Assembly (NCBI GenBank): GCA_014190155.1
Contig: BJFY01000006.1
Coordinates: 1 to 64,000, forward strand
Direction of reading: 5' to 3'
Length of the DNA: 64,000 nucleotides
DNA from: Actinomycetes bacterium
GTDB lineage: Bacteria > Actinomycetota > Actinomycetes > Nanopelagicales > Nanopelagicaceae
How positions within the stretch are numbered: position 1 is the first letter of the stretch; each line of letters starts with the position of its first letter. A model generated the notes under the pieces. That model saw only the letters and a list, made by a program, of their open reading frames with translations. It searched no databases and was not told the DNA's origin. This document shows, one piece after another, positions 17,205 through 26,946 of this stretch. A program made the translations under genes and the position numbers.

Positions 17205-18267
17205 CAACTGCACTGCTTTCGCGACCGCGGACATCGATAGTTACGGTATCCCCAATTGAAATCCTTGGGTCTAATAAAGCTAGCGCAATTCCCACCCGTA
17301 GCGTTGGGGAGAAAGTTCCGCTAGTGGTTTCGCCGATTATCGCTGCGCCACTTTTCACGTTCATGCCACCACGCGGTATCCCGCGGTCAAGTGATTTCAA
17401 ACCTCTAAGAATTCGATTTGGGCCACTTAATTTCTCGCGGTCAGCAATCGATTTACCCCAAAAATTTAACTTCTGCCACCCAATCGCCCAACTCGCATTT
17501 GCTTGCATCGGCGTTATGGCTAGCGAAAGTTCATGGCCGTGTAATGGATAACCCATTTCGGTTCGGAGCGTATCTCTAGCTCCCAATCCACAAACTCGAC
17601 CATCAAAAGATTTAATACCTTCTGCTAATAGATCCCAAATTTTTTCAGCATCTTGCGATGGTGGTAGCAATTCATAACCATGTTCTCCGGTGTAACCAGT
17701 TCGACAAATTATGGTCCGAATTTCAGCGATTGTGATTTCCGAGAATGCCATGTAATCGAGTGATATATCTACACCCAAGTTTTTTAATACTGCATCCGCT
17801 TTCGGTCCTTGAATTGCGATTACCGCGAAATCCTTATGTAAATTCTTTACGGAGATTCCGACGGGTGTGACCGCGGAAATTGCGGCTACAACTGCGGTGG
17901 TATTCGATGCATTTGGAATTAAAAAAAGATTTTCTGCAGACTTTCGATAAACAATTAAATCATCAATGACGCCACCAGATTTATCGTCGCAGAGCATGGT
18001 GTATTGCGCTTGGCCATCGGTAATTTTTGTTAGATCATTTGTAATTAAGTTATTTAAGAATTCCAGTGCGCCGGCACCAACAATCTCAGCCTTCCCAAGA
18101 TGCGAGACATCAAAAATTCCGACGCGTTCTCGAACTGCAGTATGTTCAGCAATAACCCCGCCCCCAGTCGTAGCTGGATATTCAATGGGCATATCCCAAC
18201 CGCCAAAATCGGCCAATTTTGCAGAAAGCGCGAGATGGCGTTGATGTAATGGCGAATAGAGGCTCAT
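17167..18267 (-). CDS. gcvT: Aminomethyltransferase, glycine cleavage T protein
   Basis: The T protein releases ammonia from the aminomethyl group carried on lipoyl-H protein and moves the one-carbon unit to tetrahydrofolate. The 366-residue protein begins SPLHQRHLALSAKLADFGGWDMP and has GIFDVSHLGKAEI, YTMLCDDKSGGVIDD, CRTGYTGEHGYE and RDTLRTEMGYPLHGHEL with the catalytic Asp region; the C-terminal barrel has DRGIPRGGM and IGETTSGTFSPTL. gcvP and gcvH are not in the window. TAGGTT lies six bases before the ATG. The gene is divergent from pepA and its 3' end overlaps the ECF S-component gene, which reads towards it. Confidence 0.95.
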   Translation of the reverse strand: MSLYSPLHQRHLALSAKLADFGGWDMPIEYPATTGGGVIAEHTAVRERVGIFDVSHLGKAEIVGAGALEFLNNLITNDLTKITDGQAQYTMLCDDKSGGVIDDLIVYRKSAENLFLIPNASNTTAVVAAISAVTPVGISVKNLHKDFAVIAIQGPKADAVLKNLGVDISLDYMAFSEITIAEIRTIICRTGYTGEHGYELLPPSQDAEKIWDLLAEGIKSFDGRVCGLGARDTLRTEMGYPLHGHELSLAITPMQANASWAIGWQKLNFWGKSIADREKLSGPNRILRGLKSLDRGIPRGGMNVKSGAAIIGETTSGTFSPTLRVGIALALLDPRISIGDTVTIDVRGRESSAVVTKPPFVPSHVK

Positions 18268-18279
18268 TCCAATAACCTA
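18268..18279 (-). promoter_or_regulatory. Leaderless-type promoter of gcvT
   Basis: TAGGTT (18274-18279, minus strand), six bases, then ATG. Confidence 0.5.
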
Positions 18280-18323
18280 CCGCTCGTAGGGATATATTTC
18301 CGAATCTTGGCGAGAGGCGTTTG

Positions 18324-19823
18324 ATGACAACTATTCGACTTACTGAAAATAAGGTCGTAACCGATATTTTGGTAGTCGGACTTGCTCGAAATTCCAAGAG
18401 CAAGAAATTAGAGATTGAATCTGGCGATATCAAATTAGATGTAAACGAGCTATTGCCAGCCTTAGAAGATATGGGTGCTACTGGCGCTTCCGATGAGATT
18501 ATTAAATTGCCCGGCGCTACTTACAAATTATTGGTCTTATCTGGTTTAGGCGAATCTTCCGTAAATTATTCAGCTGAAACGCTCCGTCGGTCCGCTGGCG
18601 CTGCTGCGCGTTCGTTAGCTGGCGCAAAGAGCGCAACATTCGCACTGCCGCACTCTTCGAAAAGCGAACTAGCTGCAATCGCTGAAGGTGCGCTACTTGG
18701 TGCATATGCATTTGATGAATTTCGTGGCACCTCGAAATCAGAACGTAAAGCGGTACTAGCTGCCGTAACAATTTTTGCTAAATCAGCTAATAGCGCCGAA
18801 TCTAAAGCGGCAATCAAACGCGCAAGCATCGTCGCGACTAACACCCATATTGTTCGAGATTTAATTAACACACCACCCAGCCATTTAACTCCAGAATCTT
18901 TCTGTGCTCGATTTAAGAAAATTGGAGTAGCTGGGTTAAAAGTAGAGATATTTACCGATGTCCAACTTAAAGCAGAAGGTTTTGGTGGCATCATCGGAGT
19001 CGGACAAGGATCCGCAAACCCACCAAGATTGCTCCACCTTTCATATACCCCAAAGAGCGCCAGTGCGAAAAAAATTAAACGTTACGCATTTATTGGTAAG
19101 GGAATTACTTTTGACACCGGCGGTTTGGCGCTAAAGCCAGCCCAAGGTATGGAAGCGATGAAATCCGATATGAGCGGTGCGGCCGCTGTGATTGCTGCAG
19201 CTATCGCAATTGCAGAGTTGAAGTTACCAATCGCAATTGATGCTTGGGCGCCGTTGGCTGAAAATATGCCAAGCGATACTGCGACCCGACCAAGTGACAT
19301 CATCACTATTTACGGCGGCAAAACTGTCGAAGTATTAAATCCAGATGCCGAAGGCCGACTGGTGTTAGCGGATGCGCTTATGAAAGCTGCGGAAGTTGGC
19401 GCAAAAGCTGGCGGGCTAGATGGAATCATCGATGTCGCAACCCTTACCGGCGCTCAAGTTGTTGCTCTTGGAACTCGTACTAGTGCAGTCATGACAAATA
19501 ATGAAAAATTGCGGGAAGAATTTCTAGTTGCTGCTGAAAAATCAGGCGAGCAATTTTGGCCAATGCCACTTCCAGAAGAATTACGTGCATCACTAGATTC
19601 ACCAGTCGCAGATATTGCAAATATCGGTGATCGAATGGGCGGCATGTTAGTTGCTGGATTATTTTTAAAAGAATTCGTTGCCGCAGAATTGCCATGGTTG
19701 CATCTAGATATTGCCGGTCCGGCTTATAACGAAGGCAAAGCCCATGGATATACCTCGGTTGGTGGCACTGGAGTCTCACTTCGCGCACTAGTTACCTTTG
19801 CTGAGAGTAAATCTGAATTATAA
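18324..19823 (+). CDS. pepA: Leucyl aminopeptidase, M17 family
   Basis: Cytosolic two-metal aminopeptidase that trims N-terminal residues from peptides. The C-terminal catalytic half shows the metal ligands in GKGITFDTGGLALKP, MKSDMSGAAAV and the family signature NPDAEGRLVLADAL, followed by VATLTGAQVVALG. The N-terminal half is the usual hexamer-forming domain. Length (499 residues) is normal. I chose the ATG at 18324, which has GAGAGG upstream; a TTG three bases earlier is also in frame. It precedes lpdA and sucB, the same order as pepB-dlaT in M. tuberculosis. Confidence 0.95.
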   Translation: MTTIRLTENKVVTDILVVGLARNSKSKKLEIESGDIKLDVNELLPALEDMGATGASDEIIKLPGATYKLLVLSGLGESSVNYSAETLRRSAGAAARSLAGAKSATFALPHSSKSELAAIAEGALLGAYAFDEFRGTSKSERKAVLAAVTIFAKSANSAESKAAIKRASIVATNTHIVRDLINTPPSHLTPESFCARFKKIGVAGLKVEIFTDVQLKAEGFGGIIGVGQGSANPPRLLHLSYTPKSASAKKIKRYAFIGKGITFDTGGLALKPAQGMEAMKSDMSGAAAVIAAAIAIAELKLPIAIDAWAPLAENMPSDTATRPSDIITIYGGKTVEVLNPDAEGRLVLADALMKAAEVGAKAGGLDGIIDVATLTGAQVVALGTRTSAVMTNNEKLREEFLVAAEKSGEQFWPMPLPEELRASLDSPVADIANIGDRMGGMLVAGLFLKEFVAAELPWLHLDIAGPAYNEGKAHGYTSVGGTGVSLRALVTFAESKSEL

Positions 19824-19883
19824 ATCTGGTTCCAAGACTGGCAAGATAGGGTTTGAATTAAGTAACGAGAGAGGGATCTACTA

Positions 19884-21251
19884 GTGGCCGAGTTTGATTT
19901 AGTAATTCTTGGTGGCGGCAGCGGCGGATATGCGGCAGCGCTAAGAAGTTCCCAACTTGGATTATCAGTAGCCCTAATCGAAGAAGGAAAGCTCGGCGGC
20001 ACTTGCTTGCATCGCGGTTGCATTCCGACCAAAGCGCTATTACATGCGGGCGAAATAGCCGATAGCGCAAAACATGCGGGCGAATATGGCGTTAAGGCCG
20101 AATTCATCGCGATGGATATGTTGGCAGTCAACGCTTATAAAGATGGCGTGGTGGCGCGCCTACATAAAGGTTTGCAAGGTTTAGTTAAGTCCCGAAATGT
20201 AACTTTCATCGAAGGCCACGGAAAATTAGTGGCAGCAAATACCGTCGAAGTAAATGGCGAAAAATACATTGGTAAAAATGTCATTCTCGCCACGGGTTCA
20301 TATCCAAAAACTCTTCCAGGGCTAGAAATAGATGGCACCGTAATCATTACTAGCGAAGAAGCAATTAATTTAGATCACGTTCCAAAGAGCGTAATCGTTC
20401 TTGGTGGTGGCGTTATTGGTTGTGAATTTGCATCAGTCTGGAAATCTTTCGGAGCTGAAGTCAGAATCATCGAAGGGCTTCCGCACTTAGTGGCGCTCGA
20501 AGACGAATCTTCCAGCAAGCAATTAGAGCGCGCTTTCCGAAAACGTGGCATCAATTTTGAACTTGGTATTAAATTTAAAAGCGCTACCAAATCAAAAACT
20601 GGTGTTGAAGTCACACTTGAAGATGGTAAAACTTTTACTGCAGAAGTCTTGTTGGTTGCAGTTGGGCGTGGGCCAGTTTCTACAAATATTGGTTACGAAG
20701 AGCAAGGAATTAAAATGGACCGCGGTTACGTAATTGTTGATGATAAATGCCGCACCAGCGTTCCAGGCGTTTGGGCAGTTGGCGATTTGATTCCAACGCT
20801 CCAATTAGCACACGTTGGTTTCGCTGAAGGAATATTGGTAGCCGAAGAGATTGCTGGATTAAATCCGCGGCCAATTAATTACAACGGCGTTCCTAGAGTC
20901 ACTTATTCTGAACCTGAAGTTGCCTCTGTTGGGCTAACCACACTCCAAGCTAAAGCGGCTGGACATGATGTGGTTGAATTAAATTACGACCTTGCTGGAA
21001 ATGGTAAAGCTCAAATTCTGAAAACTGCAGGATCGGTAAAATTAGTGGCGGCGAAAAATGGACCGGTACTTGGAATTCATATAGTTGGTGCACGAGTTGG
21101 CGAATTAATTGCGGAAGCACAATTAATTTACAACTGGGAAGCCCAAGCATCCGATGTTGCTAATCTAATTCACGCTCACCCAACCCTCTCCGAGGCGATG
21201 GGCGAAGCTCATTTAGCGCTGGCTGGAAAACCGCTACATGCCCATGGATAG
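19884..21251 (+). CDS. lpdA: Dihydrolipoamide dehydrogenase (E3)
   Basis: FAD enzyme that reoxidises dihydrolipoamide on E2 proteins and the glycine-cleavage H protein, reducing NAD. The FAD-binding GGGSGGYAAALR is at the N terminus, the redox disulfide is in GGTCLHRGCIPTKAL, the NAD-binding GGGVIGCEFASVW is near residue 175, and the dimer-interface motif HAHPTLSEAM is near the C terminus with its catalytic His and Glu. The GTG start has GAGAGAGGG upstream, unlike many genes here. It is followed 48 bases later by sucB, the E2 that it serves. Confidence 0.96.
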   Translation: MAEFDLVILGGGSGGYAAALRSSQLGLSVALIEEGKLGGTCLHRGCIPTKALLHAGEIADSAKHAGEYGVKAEFIAMDMLAVNAYKDGVVARLHKGLQGLVKSRNVTFIEGHGKLVAANTVEVNGEKYIGKNVILATGSYPKTLPGLEIDGTVIITSEEAINLDHVPKSVIVLGGGVIGCEFASVWKSFGAEVRIIEGLPHLVALEDESSSKQLERAFRKRGINFELGIKFKSATKSKTGVEVTLEDGKTFTAEVLLVAVGRGPVSTNIGYEEQGIKMDRGYVIVDDKCRTSVPGVWAVGDLIPTLQLAHVGFAEGILVAEEIAGLNPRPINYNGVPRVTYSEPEVASVGLTTLQAKAAGHDVVELNYDLAGNGKAQILKTAGSVKLVAAKNGPVLGIHIVGARVGELIAEAQLIYNWEAQASDVANLIHAHPTLSEAMGEAHLALAGKPLHAHG

Positions 21252-21299
21252 AATTACGACCTTCGCATTAACGCAACGAGCTTTTAAAGGAGCAACGAG

Positions 21300-22595
21300 A
21301 TGAGTTTTTCAGTAAAGATGCCAGCACTTGGCGAGAGCGTAAGTGAAGGCACAGTCACTCGTTGGTTAAAAAAAGAGGGCGATCAAGTTGCACTAGACGA
21401 ACCACTCCTAGAAGTTTCTACCGACAAAGTTGATACTGAAATTCCATCACCTGCTGCTGGTACCCTAGAAAAAATATTAGTTCAAGTAGATACTACGGTC
21501 GCTGTAGGCACAGATTTAGCTTTAATTTCAGAGGGCGCGACCGCGGTTGCAGCGCCAGTAGTTGCAGCGCCAGTAGTTGCAGCGCCAGTAGTTGCAGCGC
21601 CAGTAGTTGCAGCGCCAGTAGTTGCAGCGCCAGTAGTTGCAGCGCCAGTAGTTGCAGCGCCAGTAGAGGATTCTTATGTAACGCCAATTGTTAGAAAATT
21701 AGCCACTGAAAGTGGAGTCGATCTATCAAGAGTTAAAGGAACCGGAGTCGGCGGCCGGATCCGAAAAGAAGATGTAATGGCGGCAGCACCTCGGCCAGCC
21801 ACAGCTTCCGTTGCGCCAGAATCGGCTACTAGCGTGCCACCAACTACACGTACCGCGGCTCCAGTATCGGTTTCTCCACTTCGTGGTACCAGCGCAAAAA
21901 TGTCGCGCTTACGTAAAGTTATTGCAGCTCGCATGGTTGAGTCGTTGCAGGTCAGCGCCCAATTGACCACTGTGGTTGAAGTTGATATCACAAAAATTGC
22001 ACGATTACGAGATCGTTCTAAAGCTAACTTTGAAGCCCGGGAAGGCGTTAAGTTAAGTTTCTTGCCATTTTTTACCGTTGCAGTTTGCGAAGCGCTGAAG
22101 CAACACCCAGTTGTTAATTCTTCACTCGATGGCGACGTTGTTACTTATCACGGTGCCGAGCACCTGGGAATTGCGGTAGATACTGAACGCGGATTATTAG
22201 TCCCAGTAATTAGGGATGCTGGCGATTTAAATATGGGTGGAATTGCGCGAAAAATTTCGGATGTTGCGGCCCGAACTCGCGATAGCAAAATTTCGCCTGA
22301 AGAATTAGGTGGCGGTACATTCACGATTACAAATACTGGAAGTCGCGGTGCGCTTTTTGACACACCAATTATCAATCAACCACAAGTCGCAATCCTTGGA
22401 ATTGGTGCAGTCGTAAAACGGCCAATGGTTGTGAAAAGCGAAGATGGTGGCGAAACAATTGCGATTCGTTCGATGGTTTATTTAGCGCTTTCTTATGATC
22501 ACCGAATCGTAGATGGCGCAGATGCCGCACGATTTTTAACCACACTGAAAGAGCGACTTGAAGATGGTCGTTTTGAATCTGACCTAGGGCTTTAG
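21300..22595 (+). CDS. sucB: 2-oxoglutarate dehydrogenase E2, dihydrolipoamide succinyltransferase
   Basis: Core E2 of a 2-oxoacid dehydrogenase complex; in actinobacteria this gene usually serves both pyruvate and 2-oxoglutarate dehydrogenases. There is one lipoyl domain (residues 1-78) with lipoyl lysine in STDKVDTE, then a very regular linker made of eight VAAPV units (about 83-122), the E3/E1-binding domain ([17 protein letters not shown], about 126-162), a second Pro/Ala-rich linker and the catalytic domain (about 195-431) ending with the active-site [15 protein letters not shown]. Many actinobacterial homologs have two or three lipoyl domains; this one has one. It has a good Shine-Dalgarno (AAAGGAG) and follows lpdA. 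Confidence 0.95.
   Translation: MSFSVKMPALGESVSEGTVTRWLKKEGDQVALDEPLLEVSTDKVDTEIPSPAAGTLEKILVQVDTTVAVGTDLALISEGATAVAAPVVAAPVVAAPVVAAPVVAAPVVAAPVVAAPVVAAPVEDSYVTPIVRKLATESGVDLSRVKGTGVGGRIRKEDVMAAAPRPATASVAPESATSVPPTTRTAAPVSVSPLRGTSAKMSRLRKVIAARMVESLQVSAQLTTVVEVDITKIARLRDRSKANFEAREGVKLSFLPFFTVAVCEALKQHPVVNSSLDGDVVTYHGAEHLGIAVDTERGLLVPVIRDAGDLNMGGIARKISDVAARTRDSKISPEELGGGTFTITNTGSRGALFDTPIINQPQVAILGIGAVVKRPMVVKSEDGGETIAIRSMVYLALSYDHRIVDGADAARFLTTLKERLEDGRFESDLGL
21546..21665 (+). repeat. Eight perfect tandem copies of a 15-base unit in the sucB linker
   Basis: GTTGCAGCGCCAGTA is repeated eight times end to end with no base change, each unit encoding Val-Ala-Ala-Pro-Val. The unit preserves the reading frame, so copy-number change alters only the length of the mobile linker between the lipoyl domain and the E3-binding domain. 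Perfect identity, including third codon positions, points to recent expansion by slippage or recombination. Confidence 0.97.
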
Positions 22596-23482
22596 TGCGT
22601 CCGCCACAACGAATCGCAATAACTGGCGCTTCCGGTTTAATCGGAGCAGCTCTAGTTGGATTGTTAAAATCTGAAGGTCATACCGTGCAAAAATTGGTTC
22701 GTCGTCCGGTGGTATCCCCTGACGAAGTAACTTGGGATCCAGAGGCTGGCACCGTTGATTTAGCACCACTTGAAGGCGTTAATGCAATTATTCATTTAGC
22801 TGGTGCAGGAGTTAGTGATAAACGTTGGAGCTCGAAATATCGCGCTACGATTTTAAATTCTCGCTTGCTTGGCACTACGGCAATTGCAAATGCGGCAGCA
22901 ACATTGAAACCCGAGGTATTCATCTCAGCTAGCGCGATTGGTTGGTATGGCGAAACCGGTAATCGCGCTGTAACCGAGAACGACCGAGGCGGTGATGATT
23001 TCCTAGCAGCAGTTTGTCGAGAATGGGAAGCGGCAGCGGATTTAGCTGGCGATGTTCGAACTGTAAAAATTCGAACTGGTTTAGTTTTGGATCCAACCGG
23101 CGGCGCACTTGGAAAAATGTTGCCGCTCTTTCGATTTGGATTAGGCGGAAAATTAGGAAATGGTAAGCAATGGTGGTCTTGGATCACTCTGCATGACCAA
23201 TTACGCGCGATTAGATTTTTATTGGAGAATAAAATTGAAGGTCCAGTTAATTTAACATCGCCTAATCCAGCTACAAATCAAGAGTTCACTGCGGCCTTAG
23301 CCCGTGCAATGCACCGCCCCGCACTATTTCCAGCCCCAGCAATTGCTTTGAAAATAGCCATGGGTGGATTTTCAACTGAAGTTCTTGGATCTAAGAAGAT
23401 TCTTCCAGAGAAATTGTTAGCCGCTGGCTTTAATTTCGATTATCCACATTTAGCTAGCGCACTAATTGCCTTGATTGATTAA
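22595..23482 (+). CDS. TIGR01777 family NAD(P)-dependent epimerase
   Basis: Extended short-chain dehydrogenase fold protein of unknown substrate (Rv2216 type). It has the dinucleotide-binding TGASGLIGAALVGLL at the N terminus, a VNAIIHLAGAGVSDKRW stretch, SASAIGWYG and the C-terminal DUF1731-like region with GSKKILPEKLLAAGF. Length 295 is typical. The GTG start shares a base with the sucB stop, so it is the last gene of the lpdA-sucB transcript. The position directly after sucB and near lipB/lipA is conserved in actinobacteria, but its biochemical role is unknown. Confidence 0.88.
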   Translation: MRPPQRIAITGASGLIGAALVGLLKSEGHTVQKLVRRPVVSPDEVTWDPEAGTVDLAPLEGVNAIIHLAGAGVSDKRWSSKYRATILNSRLLGTTAIANAAATLKPEVFISASAIGWYGETGNRAVTENDRGGDDFLAAVCREWEAAADLAGDVRTVKIRTGLVLDPTGGALGKMLPLFRFGLGGKLGNGKQWWSWITLHDQLRAIRFLLENKIEGPVNLTSPNPATNQEFTAALARAMHRPALFPAPAIALKIAMGGFSTEVLGSKKILPEKLLAAGFNFDYPHLASALIALID

Positions 23483-24642
23483 TCCAAGCTTAATATTATT
23501 TCAGCCGCTCTACGACCTGAGTGCATTGCTCCTTGTTGTGACGGAGTTTCGCGATGATCGCCAACTAGAAATAGATTTGGCTTAATCGCTACGACAGATT
23601 CAATTGGTTTAGCAATTCCGTGAAGTGGCAGAGATTGCTTGATTTCATACTTACTGACCAAATCCCAATTTTTAGTAGACATTTGCCAGATTGAACTTAA
23701 GTGTCTTCTAATTTCCGACTCCGACGCAGCCGTGATTGAAGTCGAAGAGATTAATGTTTTTCCAGCAGGTGCGTAATATGGCGAAACTTTGGATATCGCC
23801 ACTGAATTAATGACTGGGCCAGCTCCGCTGCCATCTATTCTTAAATTAGCTCCGACCTCAGTATCGGCATCTAGCGCGTGATACCAAGTCGTTGCAGAAT
23901 TCATAACGGGTGCATCAGCTTGTTGGAGAAGTTGAGCCGAAGTTGTTGGATCGGTAGCCACTACAATTACATCGGCACTCATTTTTCCAACGCTAGTTTC
24001 TACCACGCCATCACCGATTTCATTTACTTGAACGCCTAATTGCAGATCATGCAGCGAAATTGCAAGTTTATTTGGTAATTCGCCGACCCCTAGCGCCGGA
24101 ATACCAGGGCTCCCAACTGCAAAATATTTAATAAGAATCTTGGCCAGTTCATTTGAAATTAGCTCGGGTGAAGCTAAAAATACGCCAGTAAGAAATGGTT
24201 TTAAAATTTTCCAATAAAGATTACCGAGACCAGCAGATAAAGCAGCAGTTTCAAAAGAAATTTTATTGCTCGAATTTAGATACTTAAGTATCGCGAACTT
24301 CTCAACAGTAGATCCAAGTTTTGGATTTAGAAAAGTTTTTAGATTCGCTCCAGCTACCATCACTTCGCTGTCAATGACAACATCAATGCGCTTTGGCAAG
24401 TAACGGAAATCCAGCGTTGGTAATAGCCCTGATTTAATTATCTCTGGGTACTTAGGATTTATGACTTGAAAACCGCGATCGCACCGAAATCCATCAACTA
24501 TGTCAGTAGCCATCCGGCCACCAACTCGATCGGATGATTCGAGCAACGTGACTTCGGCACCACCATATTGCAATACCCGAGCTGTGGTCAGACCGGCAAG
24601 TCCAGCGCCGATTACTAAAACTTTTCGATTAAATCTCGACAT
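23479..24642 (-). CDS. FAD-dependent amine-oxidase-like oxidoreductase
   Basis: FAD flavoprotein with the N-terminal GAGLAGLTTARVLQYGG Rossmann motif followed by RVGGRM, the pattern of protoporphyrinogen oxidases, phytoene desaturases and amine oxidases, and a C-terminal FAD-contact segment NLFLVGDHRETPSQQGAMHSGRRAA. The 387-residue length is somewhat short. The substrate is unknown; a carotenoid or other isoprenoid substrate is possible but not shown. It lies 23 bases downstream of the MMPL transporter gene on the same strand and probably shares its transcript. No leaderless signal precedes it. Confidence 0.85.
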   Translation of the reverse strand: MSRFNRKVLVIGAGLAGLTTARVLQYGGAEVTLLESSDRVGGRMATDIVDGFRCDRGFQVINPKYPEIIKSGLLPTLDFRYLPKRIDVVIDSEVMVAGANLKTFLNPKLGSTVEKFAILKYLNSSNKISFETAALSAGLGNLYWKILKPFLTGVFLASPELISNELAKILIKYFAVGSPGIPALGVGELPNKLAISLHDLQLGVQVNEIGDGVVETSVGKMSADVIVVATDPTTSAQLLQQADAPVMNSATTWYHALDADTEVGANLRIDGSGAGPVINSVAISKVSPYYAPAGKTLISSTSITAASESEIRRHLSSIWQMSTKNWDLVSKYEIKQSLPLHGIAKPIESVVAIKPNLFLVGDHRETPSQQGAMHSGRRAAEIILSLD

Positions 24643-24665
24643 CTTATTTAGTTGCTAGCTAGGGG

Positions 24666-26822
24666 TTAAGAAATTTTTTCATATTGCATTTTTGACGGCC
24701 ACCAAATTTTTGGACCAATCGAATGGACTAGCGCTGGTACCAACAATGAGCGCACAATTGTGGTGTCAAGCAGTACACCAAATGCAACTGCGAAACCTAA
24801 TTCAGCTAAGAAAACTAGTGGCAATACGCCAAGTACTGCGAAGGTTGCTGCTAACACAATTCCAGCCGATGTGATTACACCGCCAGTAACAGTTAAACCC
24901 TTAATTACGCCGTTGCGAGTTCCTATTTTCTGTGCCTCTTCGCGAACTCGAGTCATTAAGAAAATGTTGTAATCGATGCCAAGCGCCACCAGGAAGATAA
25001 ATGCGAATAATGGGAACGAAGTGTCAGCGCCTGGGAAGTGGAAAATGTGAGCAAATACCAACTGGCAAACACCAAGGGTCGCCATGAATGACAAGATCAC
25101 GGTTGCAAGTAATAAGAACGCTGCAAAAATACTCCGTAGAAGTAATCCGAGAATTATCGCAATTATTAAAAGTACGACTGGAATGATTAATTTATTATCA
25201 TGTCGCGATGCCACATCAGTGTCATATTGAATTGCAGTGCCACCGCCAACTAAAATTTCCGGATCAATTGCGTGAACTGTAGCTCGAATAACTGGAATTG
25301 CATCGCGTGCCGCTACTGAATCTGCGGTCATAGCAAGAGTCGCATTTAATAACACTAAGCCATCAACAACTTTGGTTATTGGCGCTGGTGCACCCGGAAT
25401 TACTGGGCCAGTAAGTTGCGGGGCAACAAACGAAACATCTTTATTTCTCTTAAGTACAGTTGTAACGGATGCAACATCTTTTTCTTTAACGACAATTTGA
25501 ACTGGTGAACCTTCCCCGCCAGGGAAATGTTCTAATAATTTTTCTTGACCGATTACAGAATCTGGATGTCCAGAGAATGCCTGTGTGGTCGATAATCCTT
25601 TTGCATCAAGTGTGAACGAAAACCCTGCAAGAATTACTAAGAGAATCGCGGTTGAAATCCAAGTCCGTTTTGGATGGCGCTCAACCGAACTTCCAATCTT
25701 CGACCAGACCCCAGTTAGTTGTTCGTTAACATCATCAAAGCGCGGAACTTTTGGCCAAAAAATCCAACGTCCAAAAACCACAAGCAGGGCTGGTAAAAAA
25801 GTAAGAACAGTAATCATTGATGCTGCAATACCGATAGCCCCGACTGGTCCAAGACCACGGTTGCTCGAGAGATCGCTTAGCAAAAGCACAAGAAGGCCTG
25901 CGATAACTGTGCTTCCGGAAGCCACGATAGGTTCAACTACACCACGAAGTGCAATCTTCATTGATTCAAAACGGGAATCATGATGGTGTAATTCTTCTCG
26001 ATATCTTGAAATTAGAAGCAGCGCGTAGTCGGTTGCCGCTCCTAGGACTAGCACTGAAAGAATTCCTTGAGATTGCCCATTTAAATCAATTACATTTGCT
26101 TTAGCTAAATAATAAACTACAGTTCCAGCTAAGGAGAGCGCAGTAACAGCGCTGAATAATGGCAGTATCCAAAGAAATGGAGATCGGTAAACCACAATCA
26201 GAATTATTGAAACTACCCCTAGCGTTGTTAATAGAAGTGCTGAGTCGATCGATCCAAAGGCACCGAATAAATCGGCAAGAATTCCACCAAAACCAGTTAC
26301 ATTTGTGCTAATCCCTAGCTTTTCAAAATTTGTCATTAGATCGGTGCGGATAAATTTAACAATTTGAGGCAGCGCCGGCTTATCATCAATATTGTCAGTT
26401 GCTACTGTGGAATTTAACGGTATGTTAGCGAGCGCAGCTTTACCATCTTGTGCTGGGAATGCAGCTAAAAGTGATCCTGGAATTATGTATTGTGAAAGTG
26501 AAATCTCGGTGCCGGGAATCTTCTTATTTGAAAGTGTGGCTAGGTACTGATTTATCGCACCTAATTTTGTGACATCTATTTCGCCAAGAAATAACAATAG
26601 AGTTGGAAGTTGATCGTTAGCGGAATCAGCAAATTTAATAGTTACTTTTGCGGTCTTGGTAGATTCAGCATTATCGGGAAGAAAGCCAGAGTTATCGTTC
26701 TCTTGAACTGTTGAGAGCTTGCCAAAAGTTGGTCCCGCTACGCTGCTAATACCTAGCCAAGCCACAATTGCGATAATCGCGACCCAAAGCGGCTTACGGC
26801 CCTTTATTGACCCACGCTTCAT
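24666..26822 (-). CDS. MMPL/RND-family transporter
   Basis: Large cytoplasmic-membrane transporter (718 residues) built as two similar halves, each with a membrane helix, an extracytoplasmic domain and about five more helices. The GAATDYALLLISRYREEL segment near residue 260 and its counterpart VALGIDYNIFLMTRVREEA near 620 carry the conserved proton-relay Asp-Tyr pairs of MmpL proteins. Such proteins export lipids or hydrophobic compounds; the substrate here is unknown. A GGGAGAGG run upstream of the ATG probably serves as the ribosome-binding site. It precedes the FAD oxidoreductase and is divergent from lipB. Confidence 0.9.
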   Translation of the reverse strand: MKRGSIKGRKPLWVAIIAIVAWLGISSVAGPTFGKLSTVQENDNSGFLPDNAESTKTAKVTIKFADSANDQLPTLLLFLGEIDVTKLGAINQYLATLSNKKIPGTEISLSQYIIPGSLLAAFPAQDGKAALANIPLNSTVATDNIDDKPALPQIVKFIRTDLMTNFEKLGISTNVTGFGGILADLFGAFGSIDSALLLTTLGVVSIILIVVYRSPFLWILPLFSAVTALSLAGTVVYYLAKANVIDLNGQSQGILSVLVLGAATDYALLLISRYREELHHHDSRFESMKIALRGVVEPIVASGSTVIAGLLVLLLSDLSSNRGLGPVGAIGIAASMITVLTFLPALLVVFGRWIFWPKVPRFDDVNEQLTGVWSKIGSSVERHPKRTWISTAILLVILAGFSFTLDAKGLSTTQAFSGHPDSVIGQEKLLEHFPGGEGSPVQIVVKEKDVASVTTVLKRNKDVSFVAPQLTGPVIPGAPAPITKVVDGLVLLNATLAMTADSVAARDAIPVIRATVHAIDPEILVGGGTAIQYDTDVASRHDNKLIIPVVLLIIAIILGLLLRSIFAAFLLLATVILSFMATLGVCQLVFAHIFHFPGADTSFPLFAFIFLVALGIDYNIFLMTRVREEAQKIGTRNGVIKGLTVTGGVITSAGIVLAATFAVLGVLPLVFLAELGFAVAFGVLLDTTIVRSLLVPALVHSIGPKIWWPSKMQYEKIS

Positions 26823-26934
26823 CTCTTATAGCCTCTCCCTGAGCACGCAACATCGGCGCTATCTCTCTGATGATTTTTGCTACTGCAACAGAGCGAAATC
26901 TTACCTGAGCGCCAACGCAATCGCAGAAGGTAGT

Positions 26935-26946
26935 TAGGCTTGACCC
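26935..26946 (+). promoter_or_regulatory. Leaderless-type promoter of lipB
   Basis: TAGGCT (26935-26940), six bases, then ATG at 26947. Confidence 0.5.

Noticed and set aside
21546-21665. The 15-base tandem repeats as a CRISPR-like array
   Set aside because: There are no spacers; the units are contiguous and in frame with the sucB protein linker.
21493-21687. Open frame on the minus strand with Leu-Leu-Ala-Leu-Gln repeats
   Set aside because: It is only the complementary reading of the sucB 15-base repeats and has no independent support.
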